Assembly: GCA_903891475.1 (NCBI GenBank)
Contig: CAITEP010000031.1
Span: forward strand, 107,639 to 171,638
DNA length: 64,000 bases
Origin: an uncultured Mucilaginibacter sp.
GTDB taxonomy: Bacteria; Bacteroidota; Bacteroidia; Sphingobacteriales; Sphingobacteriaceae
Direction: 5' to 3'
Below, piece by piece: positions 36,074 to 44,108 of this stretch (the stretch's first letter is position 1; each line of letters begins with the position of its first letter). A program made the translations under genes and the position numbers. Below the pieces are notes generated by a model. That model saw only the letters and a list, made by a program, of their open reading frames with translations, did not search any database and was not told where the DNA came from.

Positions 36074-36706
36074 ATGCATAATTTAACTGCTTACAACTTA
36101 AATTTTGAGCCAGCTTTATTAAAAGAAATTGAGGAGGTGGGCGAATTAAAGTATTTTAAGGATGCCGACATTATTATGGACTATGGCAGGTATATAAAAA
36201 TTATGCCCATAGTAACCAAAGGCACCATAAAAATTCTGAAAATGGATGAGAATGGACGGGAATTGCTTTTGTATTACCTATCCAGCAATGATACTTGTTC
36301 AATGGCGTATAGTTGTTGCGTAGAGGCCAAAAAAAGCGAGATTAGGGCAGTTGCCGAGGGCGATGTTGAACTAATTGCCATACCCAACACTAAATTGGAT
36401 GAATGGCAAAGCAAATATCCTAGTTGGAGAAACTATATTACTCATAGCTTTAACGAGCGTTTTTTAGAACTATTAAAATCAATTGAAAGCGTTGCTTTTC
36501 ATAAATTGGATGATAGGCTCATATCCTACTTAAAAGACAAACAACGACTTTTGGGCTCAAATGTCATCAAGGTATCCCATTACCAAATTGCCGATGAAAT
36601 GGCCACCTCCAGGGTGGTTATATCCCGCTTATTAAAACAACTGGAAAATGATGGTAAAATATTACTATATCGCAACGAAATAAAGCTGTTGAATAGTTTT
36701 AGCTAA
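36074..36706 (+). CDS. Crp/Fnr-family transcriptional regulator
   Basis: A 210-residue regulator. Residues 1-120 form the cyclic-nucleotide-binding-like beta-roll (ILKMDENGRELLLYYLS), and residues 140-205 a winged-helix domain with the recognition helix in EMATSRVVISRLLKQLE. Cys75, Cys81 and Cys82 form a C-x5-CC motif (DTCSMAYSCCVEAKK) in the effector domain. The four-Cys N-terminal Fe-S arrangement of FNR is absent, so the Cys set may sense thiols, persulfide or another redox signal. From memory, this Bacteroidota subfamily often stands near rhodanese, DUF2892, MBL-fold and TauE/SafE genes. The two GTAAC-N4-GTTAC boxes nearby are its likely sites. Confidence 0.93.
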   Translation: MHNLTAYNLNFEPALLKEIEEVGELKYFKDADIIMDYGRYIKIMPIVTKGTIKILKMDENGRELLLYYLSSNDTCSMAYSCCVEAKKSEIRAVAEGDVELIAIPNTKLDEWQSKYPSWRNYITHSFNERFLELLKSIESVAFHKLDDRLISYLKDKQRLLGSNVIKVSHYQIADEMATSRVVISRLLKQLENDGKILLYRNEIKLLNSFS

Positions 36707-36715
36707 TTTTTCAAT

Positions 36716-36759
36716 GTAACTTTTGTTACCCATTTCTTTATGCAGAAGGCTTATTTTTA
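36716..36759 (+). promoter_or_regulatory. Second Crp/Fnr-type box plus -7 element
   Basis: GTAACTTTTGTTAC (36716-36729) repeats the GTAAC-N4-GTTAC pattern of 33861 with a different centre. Exactly 22 bases later lies TATTTTTA (36752-36759), one mismatch from TAnnTTTG. The ATG of the second DUF2892 gene follows at 36776. The identical spacing to the first site supports real regulation. Confidence 0.7.
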
Positions 36760-36775
36760 TTAAAAAATTTCAATT

Positions 36776-36988
36776 ATGAAAAAGAACATGGGAATACTCG
36801 ACCGTAGCTTGCGAATAGTGATTGCTGCTGTTTTAATAGTGTTATTTTTTACCAATGTGATTAGTGGTGTGCTTGGTATTGTTTTATTGGTGGTATCAGG
36901 TGTGTTTTTGCTTACCTCAATTTTAAGTGTTTGTCCATTATACAGCCTATTAGGTATTAAAACATGCAAAACCCCTGTTAATGAATAG
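36776..36988 (+). CDS. DUF2892 (YgaP-like) membrane protein, second copy
   Basis: A 70-residue membrane protein with two helices (about residues 11-27 and 30-50) and the ending VCPLYSLLGIKTC. The N-terminus MKKNMGILDRSLRIVI matches the DUF2892 family (YgaP-like, inner membrane protein of sulfur metabolism clusters). The two Cys flanking the LYSLLGI segment may bind metal or carry persulfide. It follows the Crp/Fnr gene by 69 bases, with its own box in between. It ends 3 bases before the convergent comF gene. Confidence 0.88.
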   Translation: MKKNMGILDRSLRIVIAAVLIVLFFTNVISGVLGIVLLVVSGVFLLTSILSVCPLYSLLGIKTCKTPVNE

Positions 36989-36991
36989 GGC

Positions 36992-37693
36992 TTACTCGGC
37001 ATAAGCTATCGTAGCAACACTTAATTTAAGACCTTCAATTTTTAGAAGAGCAAGGCCGCATGCTTCCAGTGTTGAGCCGGTAGTTACAATATCATCTACT
37101 AGGAGTATGTGTTTGTTTGCCAATTTTTCGGGCGAGGCGATAAAAAACACATCCTGCATGTTTTCAAAGCGGGCAAACCTCGATTTTCGAGTTTGGGTCT
37201 CTGTTGATATTTCGCGTACTAAATTATGAAGTTCAACTGGTACATTCAGCTTTTGTGCCAAACCTTCTGCAAAGCAGGCGCTTTGATTGTATCCGCGCAG
37301 TTGTAGTCTTTTTTTATGCAGGGGTACAGGTATAATAAAATCGACAGTGTTAAATAATTCGTTCCTGCTTAGTTGTTCACCCGCTATATTGCCTAACATA
37401 TTGCCAATTTGGTGTACGCCTTTGTATTTAAATTGGTGCATTAGGTTTTGTATTTTACCGCCCTTGTTAAAGTAATACAAGGCGTAAGCGGCTTCCAGTT
37501 TAATTTTGCCCCAAAATTGGCGGGCAACTATATTATCGGCAGTTAAATGGAAATTGGTAAAAGGAAGGTTATATAAACAATTCGTACATAAAATGTATTC
37601 ATTGGCTACCAAGCTTTCCCTGCAAGCCGAGCAAAGTTGGGGGAAGAATAAGGCAATAAAATCGGTAAGATATCCTGTTTTCAAACTCCGCAT
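36992..37693 (-). CDS. ComF-family phosphoribosyltransferase-like protein
   Basis: A 233-residue protein with an N-terminal zinc-ribbon-like stretch (CSACRESLVANEYILCTNC) and a C-terminal phosphoribosyltransferase domain with the PRPP loop LLVDDIVTTGSTLEACG. PVPLHKKRLQLRGYNQS is diagnostic of ComF. In competent bacteria ComF proteins act in DNA uptake or processing; the role in this phylum is not settled. It is separated from the SCO gene by about 30 bases on the same strand, so it may be the last gene of that operon or have its own transcript. Confidence 0.9.
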   Translation of the reverse strand: MRSLKTGYLTDFIALFFPQLCSACRESLVANEYILCTNCLYNLPFTNFHLTADNIVARQFWGKIKLEAAYALYYFNKGGKIQNLMHQFKYKGVHQIGNMLGNIAGEQLSRNELFNTVDFIIPVPLHKKRLQLRGYNQSACFAEGLAQKLNVPVELHNLVREISTETQTRKSRFARFENMQDVFFIASPEKLANKHILLVDDIVTTGSTLEACGLALLKIEGLKLSVATIAYAE

Positions 37694-37724
37694 GCCTAAA
37701 AATACTAAATTGCTTCAGGTTAGC

Positions 37725-38360
37725 CTAATTTTCTTGTTCAAGCAATTTTATATGCCTGATTAGGTTTTCAACTTCCAACTCAATTGTTCCGTTATAAACA
37801 CCTCGAATATGGCGATTTTTATCAACTAAAATAAAATTTTCGGTATGTAAAAATTGGGAAGTTATGGCCGAACTCGTTACCGTATCGGCAAAGTAGCTTT
37901 TTCGGGCAATTTTATAGATGGCCTCTTTATTACCAGTTACCAAATACCAACTTTGAGAGGTGATGGCTTTCTCCTTAGCATATTTTTTCAAAACAGCCAC
38001 ATTATCAAAATAGGGTGTTACACTGTGCGATATAATTAAAACATTGGTATCCGCACTAATAACTTCGGCAACCTTTTTAAGGTTATCCATCATTTTAGGG
38101 CAAATGTTTTGGCATCGTGTAAAAAAAAAGTTGGCAACATAAATCTTTCCTTTTGTTGTTCTCTCAGTAACCGTTTTTCCGTTTTGGTCGGTAAATAAAA
38201 ATGGCGAAATGGAATGTAATTTTGTTATTTGTGGCGAGTTTTTAGCAATCCAAATAGGAGTAAAGTCGGCTGTATTAAAGTACGGGAGCGAGGGAACTGT
38301 TTTTTGCTTACAGCCAACCAAAATCAAACTTAAAATAAAACTAAAAATAGTTTTGCTCAC
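37725..38360 (-). CDS. SCO1/SenC-family lipoprotein
   Basis: A 211-residue lipoprotein; the signal peptide ends in the lipobox LVGC. The thioredoxin-like SCO fold has the copper/redox motif RCQNICPKM (CxxxC) and a later His in LHTENFILVD, which together form the copper site used in cytochrome oxidase CuA assembly. It is therefore a copper chaperone or thiol-disulfide protein in the periplasm. The start is a GTG (38358-38360) that overlaps the TGA of the MORN-type gene, so the two are coupled. It ends the sigma-factor operon. Confidence 0.92.
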   Translation of the reverse strand: MSKTIFSFILSLILVGCKQKTVPSLPYFNTADFTPIWIAKNSPQITKLHSISPFLFTDQNGKTVTERTTKGKIYVANFFFTRCQNICPKMMDNLKKVAEVISADTNVLIISHSVTPYFDNVAVLKKYAKEKAITSQSWYLVTGNKEAIYKIARKSYFADTVTSSAITSQFLHTENFILVDKNRHIRGVYNGTIELEVENLIRHIKLLEQEN

Positions 38361-38959
38361 TTCAACTCCTCCTTAAGGTTTTTATTTACACATAGCTTTT
38401 GCCCTGATAAGCCAAATTTTTCACCACTGATGATTACGTAGTTGGCTCGTATTTTGCCATTGTCCCACCACATTTTTTCGCTGCCCTCTTCTTGTCCGTT
38501 TTTATAATGAAACCACCTTGCCATTTGCCCATTGCTAAACCATTCTTTATAAAAGCCTGTATATTCATCATTACTTACCTCAAAAATAAATTTAGGTTTT
38601 CCATTAGCCCACCATCCTTTATGGACTCCTTCTTTCCGGTTATTAATATACAAACGTTCTTCCATCAATTGTTTGTTTGGATACCATTTACGGGTAATGC
38701 CTTCCAATAAACCGTTATAGTAGCCAACAACAAATGCCGTATCGCTATTGGCAAATAGGTCAAAAATATAACCTGAAAATGGTTTTTTCAGGTAAAAAAT
38801 AGTATCCTGGTTTTTAGAAATAGCCGAATTTAATTCGTTTATGTACCTAGTTGGAATTTTTTTAGGCGTTTTTAAAGTATTATTACCCTCTTCGTGCCAA
38901 ATACAGGAAGTACTAAACATGAAAAAGATAGTAATGAGCCTAAAATCAATAATTTTCAA
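38357..38959 (-). CDS. MORN-type (YwqK-like) lipoprotein
   Basis: A 200-residue lipoprotein if translation starts at the TTG at 38959. That start gives MKIIDFRLITIFFMFSTSC, a standard signal peptide with a lipobox, and begins just after the stop of the YHYH gene; an upstream ATG (39010) would overlap that gene by 44 bases. The mature part holds repeated MORN-like segments: GLLEGITRKWYPNKQL, GVHKGWWANGKPKFIFE, GFYKEWFSNGQMARWFHY and GSEKMWWDNGKIRAN. MORN repeats are often called YwqK antitoxins, but no toxin gene is present here. The TGA overlaps the GTG of the SCO gene. Confidence 0.8.
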   Translation of the reverse strand: MKIIDFRLITIFFMFSTSCIWHEEGNNTLKTPKKIPTRYINELNSAISKNQDTIFYLKKPFSGYIFDLFANSDTAFVVGYYNGLLEGITRKWYPNKQLMEERLYINNRKEGVHKGWWANGKPKFIFEVSNDEYTGFYKEWFSNGQMARWFHYKNGQEEGSEKMWWDNGKIRANYVIISGEKFGLSGQKLCVNKNLKEELK

Positions 38960-38966
38960 ATTGCAA

Positions 38967-39737
38967 TTAGTTTGATATTGTGCCTGCCGTACCATAAAAG
39001 CCAGAGCCATTTAAATAAGGAGCCTCCTGGGTAAAGTGATAATGATAAATTCCATTCGGATATTCGGCGGTAACACTGGTATGGCCGTGAAAGCTATCTA
39101 AATCGCTATCCGTTAAAGTTTTGCCATTCTCTTGTGGTCCATACACCGGGAAACCATCTAACAGAAAACCCAATAATGCCGAACTGGTAAATTTTGTTTG
39201 GGTTAGGTATTTAGGCTCAACATGGTAATGATACACCCCACTATTTTGAGGGTGACCCCAATATTGGTCGAACCCGGCAACCTCATTGGTGAGCGGACTG
39301 CCACCCGCGGCGTATTGGTTAAAAAACACTACTCCGTTTAAGGCAATCCCAATTGGGCCAAGTGGTGTTGCGGCATGGTTGGAAGCAACCGTTGGATTTA
39401 ATGGTATTTTTATGGTGATACTTTGAGACGAAATAGAATTTGGATTTTTTGAAAACGTATTGCCATTATAAGTAGTACCCGAAAAAGCTTCATATAAAGA
39501 ACTTGTAGTAGGATAGTACACGCTTTTATGGTCGGGTAAATTGGTAGTTTTAATGGTAATATAGATTCCATCGGATGTTATGCTGGAGGCGCCATAAATC
39601 TTTTTGTAAACATCGGGTACGGAAGCTGTACCACTTGAGGTTGATGTAGTATCGGTTTTTTTACAGGCAAAAAAAGCGTCAGCAATAACTAGTAATAAAC
39701 CAATGGTAGCAATGTATTTGAACGCTGTCTTTTTCAT
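38967..39737 (-). CDS. YHYH-domain lipoprotein
   Basis: A 256-residue lipoprotein with the lipobox FFAC at the end of the signal peptide. The mature part contains the YHYH domain (PF14240): GVYHYHVEPKYL, LDGFPVYGPQENG and NGIYHYHFTQEAP. The paired His-rich motifs and HNHAATP-like ALNGVVFFN segments suggest metal binding. Family members are exported and of unknown function; a link to copper is suspected because SCO genes are common neighbours. It is the fourth gene of the sigma-factor operon. Confidence 0.9.
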   Translation of the reverse strand: MKKTAFKYIATIGLLLVIADAFFACKKTDTTSTSSGTASVPDVYKKIYGASSITSDGIYITIKTTNLPDHKSVYYPTTSSLYEAFSGTTYNGNTFSKNPNSISSQSITIKIPLNPTVASNHAATPLGPIGIALNGVVFFNQYAAGGSPLTNEVAGFDQYWGHPQNSGVYHYHVEPKYLTQTKFTSSALLGFLLDGFPVYGPQENGKTLTDSDLDSFHGHTSVTAEYPNGIYHYHFTQEAPYLNGSGFYGTAGTISN

Positions 39738-39774
39738 TTTTGAGTATTTATTGTTTTAAAATTTAGCAGTTTCA

Positions 39775-40344
39775 TTAATTATTTGGTGGCGGTGGCCCTT
39801 GAGGTCGGTTATCAGGTTGTTCACCTCCATTATTTGGTTGGCCATTATCTGGTGGGGGAGGAGGCATTGCGCCATTACCCTGTCCGTTAGGAGTCCCTGT
39901 TCTGTTAAGCATTTGTAAAACCTGATTCATAATTGCATCGAGCTTTTCTTGTTGTTCAGGTAGCAATATTGCCCTTAAATCACGAAAATGGTTATAGGTG
40001 GTTTTGTTAATCAACGCATAATTTTCACCAATTTTATTTGTGAGCGAGTCGATGGTTTTTTGTTTTACACGGATATTACTTAGATTTTTAAACAAACTAT
40101 CCTTTAGCTGTTTAATTTTTACGTTTAAATCTTCTACAGTTTGGTGGTGGGCTCTACGCAATATTTCAAATTTTTCAATTTGGGGCTGCGTCATTTGGAG
40201 TTGCTTTATCAAAAATTCTTGAGGTGGCGTACGCTTGCCATCAAAAGAGCCTGGTTTTCCATTCAGCCAAACTAAGACCAATACAATGCTATTAATACAA
40301 ACAAGTACTATTACAATAATGGTCCAGATGGTATTTTTTTTCAT
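39775..40344 (-). CDS. CnrX/CpxP-like periplasmic sensor protein
   Basis: A 189-residue protein anchored by one N-terminal membrane helix (about residues 7-27). The helical periplasmic domain has FLIKQLQMTQPQIEKFEILR and AHHQTVEDLNVKIK, which resembles the LTxxQ-type helices of CpxP/Spy and CnrX periplasmic heavy-metal sensors. It ends in a Pro/Gly/Asn-rich tail of about 45 residues. CnrX-type proteins control an ECF sigma factor through an anti-sigma factor, and this gene follows exactly such a pair. Metal-binding residues cannot be fixed from sequence alone. Confidence 0.82.
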   Translation of the reverse strand: MKKNTIWTIIVIVLVCINSIVLVLVWLNGKPGSFDGKRTPPQEFLIKQLQMTQPQIEKFEILRRAHHQTVEDLNVKIKQLKDSLFKNLSNIRVKQKTIDSLTNKIGENYALINKTTYNHFRDLRAILLPEQQEKLDAIMNQVLQMLNRTGTPNGQGNGAMPPPPPDNGQPNNGGEQPDNRPQGPPPPNN

Positions 40345-40356
40345 TGCAATATTTTT

Positions 40357-40674
40357 TTAGTAGTTATTTTGACCACTTTGTAAATTGTAATCCTCCGAAA
40401 AGGTATTCAATTCGTTATTTTTCATTGATTTATTTACTGAAACGCTACTTGATAAATAACTGAATGAAACAATATTGATGGCAATAAAAAGTAAAAGCAT
40501 AGCCACCAAACGGTACAATGGCCAGGCAGATACTTTTTCCATGCCTTCATCCAAAGCCTCTATACGGCTTTTAATACGTGTGTATAAAAATTCATTTACC
40601 TCCACTGCCTGAATGTTGTCAATACTTTTTAATGCTTCATCAGCTAGCTTTTCAGCTTCTTCTAAATTCTTCAT
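40357..40674 (-). CDS. Single-TM putative anti-sigma factor
   Basis: A 105-residue protein with a cytoplasmic helical region (residues 1-52, MKNLEEAEKLADEALKSIDN), one membrane helix (about 55-77) and a short periplasmic tail. The layout and position directly after an ECF sigma gene make it the probable anti-sigma factor. It lacks the zinc-binding HxxxCxxC motif of ZAS anti-sigmas. Its ATG overlaps the TGA of the sigma gene (40671-40674), so the two are coupled. The CnrX-like gene follows 12 bases after its stop. Confidence 0.72.
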   Translation of the reverse strand: MKNLEEAEKLADEALKSIDNIQAVEVNEFLYTRIKSRIEALDEGMEKVSAWPLYRLVAMLLLFIAINIVSFSYLSSSVSVNKSMKNNELNTFSEDYNLQSGQNNY

Positions 40675-41237
40675 GATGCATAATATCTAGTTAAACTTTT
40701 TCTCAAATTCAATTTAGCCCTTGTTAATAACGATTCAACCGCTCCTTCATTCAATTGCATGATTTCGGCAATTTTTTGCTGACTGCAATGTTCTATCTTC
40801 TGTAATAAAAAAGCTGTTTTTTGCTTGTCGGGCAGTCCGTCAATCGCCTTAAACAATAGCACGGCTTTTTCCTTGTTTTCCATTAATACTCCCGGATGCT
40901 CAAAATTTACGGGTTGGTAAACCACCTCATTTTCGCTGTTAAATAATGAAAGCAAGGTACCGAACCTTTTTTTCCTTTTCGCTTTCCGTAAATAATCAAG
41001 CGCTTGGTTTACACTTATCCTATATATCCAGGTGCTTAATTTTGCTTCTCCTTTAAACCCACCAATGGTTTCATAAACCTTTACAAAAACATCCTGCGTT
41101 ATTTCTTCGGCATTTTCAATATCGTGCAAAAAACCCAATACGGTATTGAAAACACTTTTTTTATAAGTGCTTACCAATTGCTCGAAAGCTTTTGTATCGC
41201 CTCCCGTAACCGCATTTACTAGTTCTTGGTCACTCAA
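40671..41237 (-). CDS. ECF RNA polymerase sigma factor
   Basis: A 188-residue extracytoplasmic-function sigma factor. Region 2 shows GDTKAFEQLVSTYKKSVFN, AEEITQDVFVKVYE and LSTWIYRISVNQALDYLRK. Region 4 shows LPDKQKTAFLLQKIE, then the helix-turn-helix CSQQKIAEIMQLNEGAVESLLTRAKLNL. It directs RNA polymerase to stress promoters. Translation must start at a TTG (41235-41237), since no ATG lies between the upstream in-frame stop and this point. It heads a six-gene minus-strand operon: anti-sigma, CnrX-like, YHYH, MORN and SCO. Confidence 0.93.
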   Translation of the reverse strand: MSDQELVNAVTGGDTKAFEQLVSTYKKSVFNTVLGFLHDIENAEEITQDVFVKVYETIGGFKGEAKLSTWIYRISVNQALDYLRKAKRKKRFGTLLSLFNSENEVVYQPVNFEHPGVLMENKEKAVLLFKAIDGLPDKQKTAFLLQKIEHCSQQKIAEIMQLNEGAVESLLTRAKLNLRKSLTRYYAS

Positions 41238-41355
41238 AAGTTTGCCTGATTTTAATTTATTGGACGCTAGTATTTATTATTTCCTTCGAAAAATAATGAA
41301 ATAATTTTACCGGTTGGTTTTGAACGGAATTTGAGAAAGTATTGTTGGTTTATTA

Positions 41356-42411
41356 TTAAGAAGCCATATCCTTGATGGCTAACTGACCGCAGGCCGCGTC
41401 AATATCCTTACCGCGACTGCGGCGCAAATTTGTATTGATATCTTGCTTACGCAGATAATCAGCGAAAGCTTCTACCTTGTCCTCTCCTGCATTAATATAG
41501 CTGGCGAATGCAATGGGGTTGTATTCAATAATGTTTACTTTGCAGGGGAGATGCTTGCAGAATTTGGCCAATTCAATAGCATCTTGTATATTATCATTTA
41601 CACCATCAAAAATGATGTATTCGTAAGTAACCGGGTTTTTTGTTTTTGCATAGTAATATTTTAAAGCCTCAGCAAGAGCCCTTAATGAGTTTTGCTCGTT
41701 AATTGGCATAATGGTATTTCGCTTTTCATCATTGGCAGCATGTAGTGATAGCGCAAGATTAAATTTTACCTCATCATCGCCAAGTTTCTTTATCATTTTT
41801 GCAATACCAGCAGTCGAAACTGTAATCCTTTTAGCTGCCATGTTTAGGCCATCATCCGATGTTATTTTTTCTATTGACTCGATTACATTTTTATAATTAA
41901 GCAAGGGTTCGCCCATGCCCATATAAACAATGTTTGATAACGGAATGCCATAATTTTCGCGTGCCTGTCTGTCAATTAAAACTACCTGATCATAAATTTC
42001 ATCAGGATTCAAATTACGCTTCCGCTCCATATATCCAGTAGCACAAAATTTGCAAGTTAGGCTACAACCCACTTGCGAAGAAACACAGGCAGTCATTCGT
42101 CCAGGGGTAGGTATAAGCACTCCTTCTATCAAATGCTTGTCATGAAGGATAAAGGAATTTTTTATAGTTTTATCCGTGCTAAATTGCGAATGGTGGATTT
42201 TTACGTGATTGATGGTAAAGTTTTCTTCCAGCTTTTTCCGAAGGTCTTTGGATAAATTACTCATGTCATCAAAATTGATACAAGCTTTTTTCCATAACCA
42301 TTCATAAACTTGGGAGGCTCTAAAACCTTTTTCACCCATATTTTTAAAACTTTCCTGTAGTTCCGGAAGATTAAGGCTACGGATATCGATTTTATTTTTT
42401 ACGGGTATCAC
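41356..42411 (-). CDS. rlmN: 23S rRNA (adenine(2503)-C2)-methyltransferase
   Basis: A 351-residue radical SAM enzyme that methylates A2503 of 23S rRNA and A37 of some tRNAs. The 4Fe-4S cluster motif is GCSLTCKFCATGYM (CxxxCxxC), followed by VYMGMGEPLLNY. RITVSTAGI and the C-terminal DIDAACGQL carry the second catalytic Cys. Length is normal. The start is GTG (42409-42411); no upstream in-frame ATG is closer. It lies upstream of the sigma-factor operon on the same strand, separated by 118 bases, and is divergent from the amidohydrolase. Confidence 0.97.
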   Translation of the reverse strand: MIPVKNKIDIRSLNLPELQESFKNMGEKGFRASQVYEWLWKKACINFDDMSNLSKDLRKKLEENFTINHVKIHHSQFSTDKTIKNSFILHDKHLIEGVLIPTPGRMTACVSSQVGCSLTCKFCATGYMERKRNLNPDEIYDQVVLIDRQARENYGIPLSNIVYMGMGEPLLNYKNVIESIEKITSDDGLNMAAKRITVSTAGIAKMIKKLGDDEVKFNLALSLHAANDEKRNTIMPINEQNSLRALAEALKYYYAKTKNPVTYEYIIFDGVNDNIQDAIELAKFCKHLPCKVNIIEYNPIAFASYINAGEDKVEAFADYLRKQDINTNLRRSRGKDIDAACGQLAIKDMAS

Positions 42412-42553
42412 TATGCAAAAGTACTAAATAAAAAAATATTTTTTATTAATGAAACCTTTTGTAATAAAAATCAGTAATAGCGCCAATAATTAACAAGCAG
42501 TATAAAAACTGTTTTTTTAAAATATCTTTCTTTTTTTTTAATATAATCAATAC

Positions 42554-43729
42554 ATGAAAAGTTTTCAGGCCGATTACGTTTTCCCGGTTAATTCTGGTCC
42601 AATTAGAAATGGTATAGTAACTGTTGATGATAGTGGGAAAATAATTTCAGTTTCTGAACCATATGCATCTGCGGCTCAGTTGAACATTCAAGTTAAAAAA
42701 TTGAGTGGCATTATTTGCCCAGGATTTATTAATACCCATTGCCATTTAGAGCTTTCGCACCTTAAAGGAAAAGTTGAAAAGGGAAAGGGTTTGGTTAATT
42801 TTATTGAAGAGGTACAAAAGCACCGAGGAGCAGATAAAAATGAGGTACTTGATGCTGCCCAGCAAGCAGACGCCGATATGTATAATAATGGCATAGTAGC
42901 TGTGGGCGATATTTCTAATACTAATTTAAGTATACCAGTTAAGCAAAGCAGCAAATTGTATTACCATACCTTTGTGGAAGCCTTTGGTTTTGTGCCAGAC
43001 AGGGCTCAGGAAGTGTTTGATAAATCATTTAGCTTGTTGGAAGAATTTAAACCAATGCCTAGCTCTATTACACCACATGCGCCCTACTCGGTTTCAAAAG
43101 AGTTATTCAAGCTTATAAAAAACAATAGCAAATTCGGGCAGAACCTACTAAGCATTCATAACCAAGAATCTGCCGATGAAAATAAATTCTTTAGATACAA
43201 AACCGGCTCCATAATTGATTTATATGAATATTTTGGAATAAACATTGATTTTTTTAAACCGCAAGCACGTAACTCCTTACAAACTATGGTGCCTTTGCTT
43301 ACCAATAATCAAAGGATTTTATTTGTTCATAATACCTTTACCAATTTAAAGGATTTATATTTTGTAAAACGATTTGATAGGAATATCAGTTTTTGTTTTT
43401 GTCCAAATGCTAATTTATACATTGAAAATACCATCCCTAAAATAAACCTATTCTTAAACCAAGGTTTTAACCTAACACTGGGTACCGATAGTTTAGCCTC
43501 TAACGATGGTTTATCAATATTGGAAGAAATGAAGGTGATTCAACGTAAAATACCTGGCATAAGCTCCGAAATTTTGATTGAATGGGCAACCTTAAATGGC
43601 GCGAAATATTTGGGAATTGACCATGACAAAGGTAGCCTTGAACCTGGTAAAAACCCGGGATTGAATTTAATTTCGGGACTTGATGATTGGGAATTTACCC
43701 CCGAAACTAAAGTAACCCCGTTGATTTAA
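42554..43729 (+). CDS. Metal-dependent amidohydrolase (MtaD/MqnX-like)
   Basis: A 391-residue amidohydrolase. The metal ligands are visible as GFINTHCHLELSHLKG (HxH), TPHAPYSVS, SIHNQESADE, FVHNTFTN (His) and LGTDSLASNDG (the Asp). This set is typical of cytosine deaminase/chlorohydrolase-type enzymes; the closest described relatives by motif are 5'-methylthioadenosine deaminase and aminofutalosine deaminase. The true substrate, probably an amino-purine nucleoside, is uncertain. No futalosine pathway gene is nearby. An acylphosphatase gene follows 67 bases downstream. Confidence 0.88.
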   Translation: MKSFQADYVFPVNSGPIRNGIVTVDDSGKIISVSEPYASAAQLNIQVKKLSGIICPGFINTHCHLELSHLKGKVEKGKGLVNFIEEVQKHRGADKNEVLDAAQQADADMYNNGIVAVGDISNTNLSIPVKQSSKLYYHTFVEAFGFVPDRAQEVFDKSFSLLEEFKPMPSSITPHAPYSVSKELFKLIKNNSKFGQNLLSIHNQESADENKFFRYKTGSIIDLYEYFGINIDFFKPQARNSLQTMVPLLTNNQRILFVHNTFTNLKDLYFVKRFDRNISFCFCPNANLYIENTIPKINLFLNQGFNLTLGTDSLASNDGLSILEEMKVIQRKIPGISSEILIEWATLNGAKYLGIDHDKGSLEPGKNPGLNLISGLDDWEFTPETKVTPLI

Positions 43730-43796
43730 TAAACTTATGTAGATTGTCTACCCTCATTTGAATTTATAAATTGTTAAGATTTTTTACCTTTACAAC

Positions 43797-44078
43797 ATGG
43801 TGAAACACCTTGATATCATAATAACAGGTAAAGTACAAGGCGTAGGTTTTAGGTTTTCGACTAAAGCCGTTGCCGACCAACTTGGGGTAAAGGGTTTTAT
43901 TAAAAATGAACCAAACGGCAATGTTATTATAGCTGCCGAAGGGGATGATATATCACTCGAAATGTTTTTAGACTGGTGTAATGAGGGGCCGGAAGATGCC
44001 ATCGTTAATTCGGTTGAAACAAGCGCAGGAGAATTAAAAAACTATCGTAATTTTGAACTCGTAAAAAAAAGTTTTTAA
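43797..44078 (+). CDS. Acylphosphatase
   Basis: A 93-residue enzyme that hydrolyses acyl phosphates such as carbamoyl or acetyl phosphate. The P-loop is GKVQGVGFRFSTKAVA with the catalytic Arg in GFR, and the catalytic Asn lies in GFIKNEPNGNV. The usual length is about 90 residues. The predicted -7 box TACCTTTA just upstream (one mismatch) lies 24 bases after a TTTG, longer than usual. It is followed by the flippase gene after a 30-base gap. Confidence 0.96.
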   Translation: MVKHLDIIITGKVQGVGFRFSTKAVADQLGVKGFIKNEPNGNVIIAAEGDDISLEMFLDWCNEGPEDAIVNSVETSAGELKNYRNFELVKKSF

Positions 44079-44108
44079 TACCGATAGTTCACTTTTAATA
44101 TTTCTTCA

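Noticed and set aside
36074..36706. Oxygen-sensing FNR with a 4Fe-4S cluster
   Set aside because: The N-terminal Cys set of FNR is missing; only the C-x5-CC group in the effector roll is present.
37725..37765. comF as a certain member of the SCO operon
   Set aside because: Same strand and a short gap are suggestive, but there is no functional or overlap evidence; left as possible only.
38357..38959. Toxin-antitoxin system at the MORN/YwqK-like gene
   Set aside because: The label comes only from a name carried by MORN families; no toxin gene is adjacent and the protein is an exported lipoprotein.
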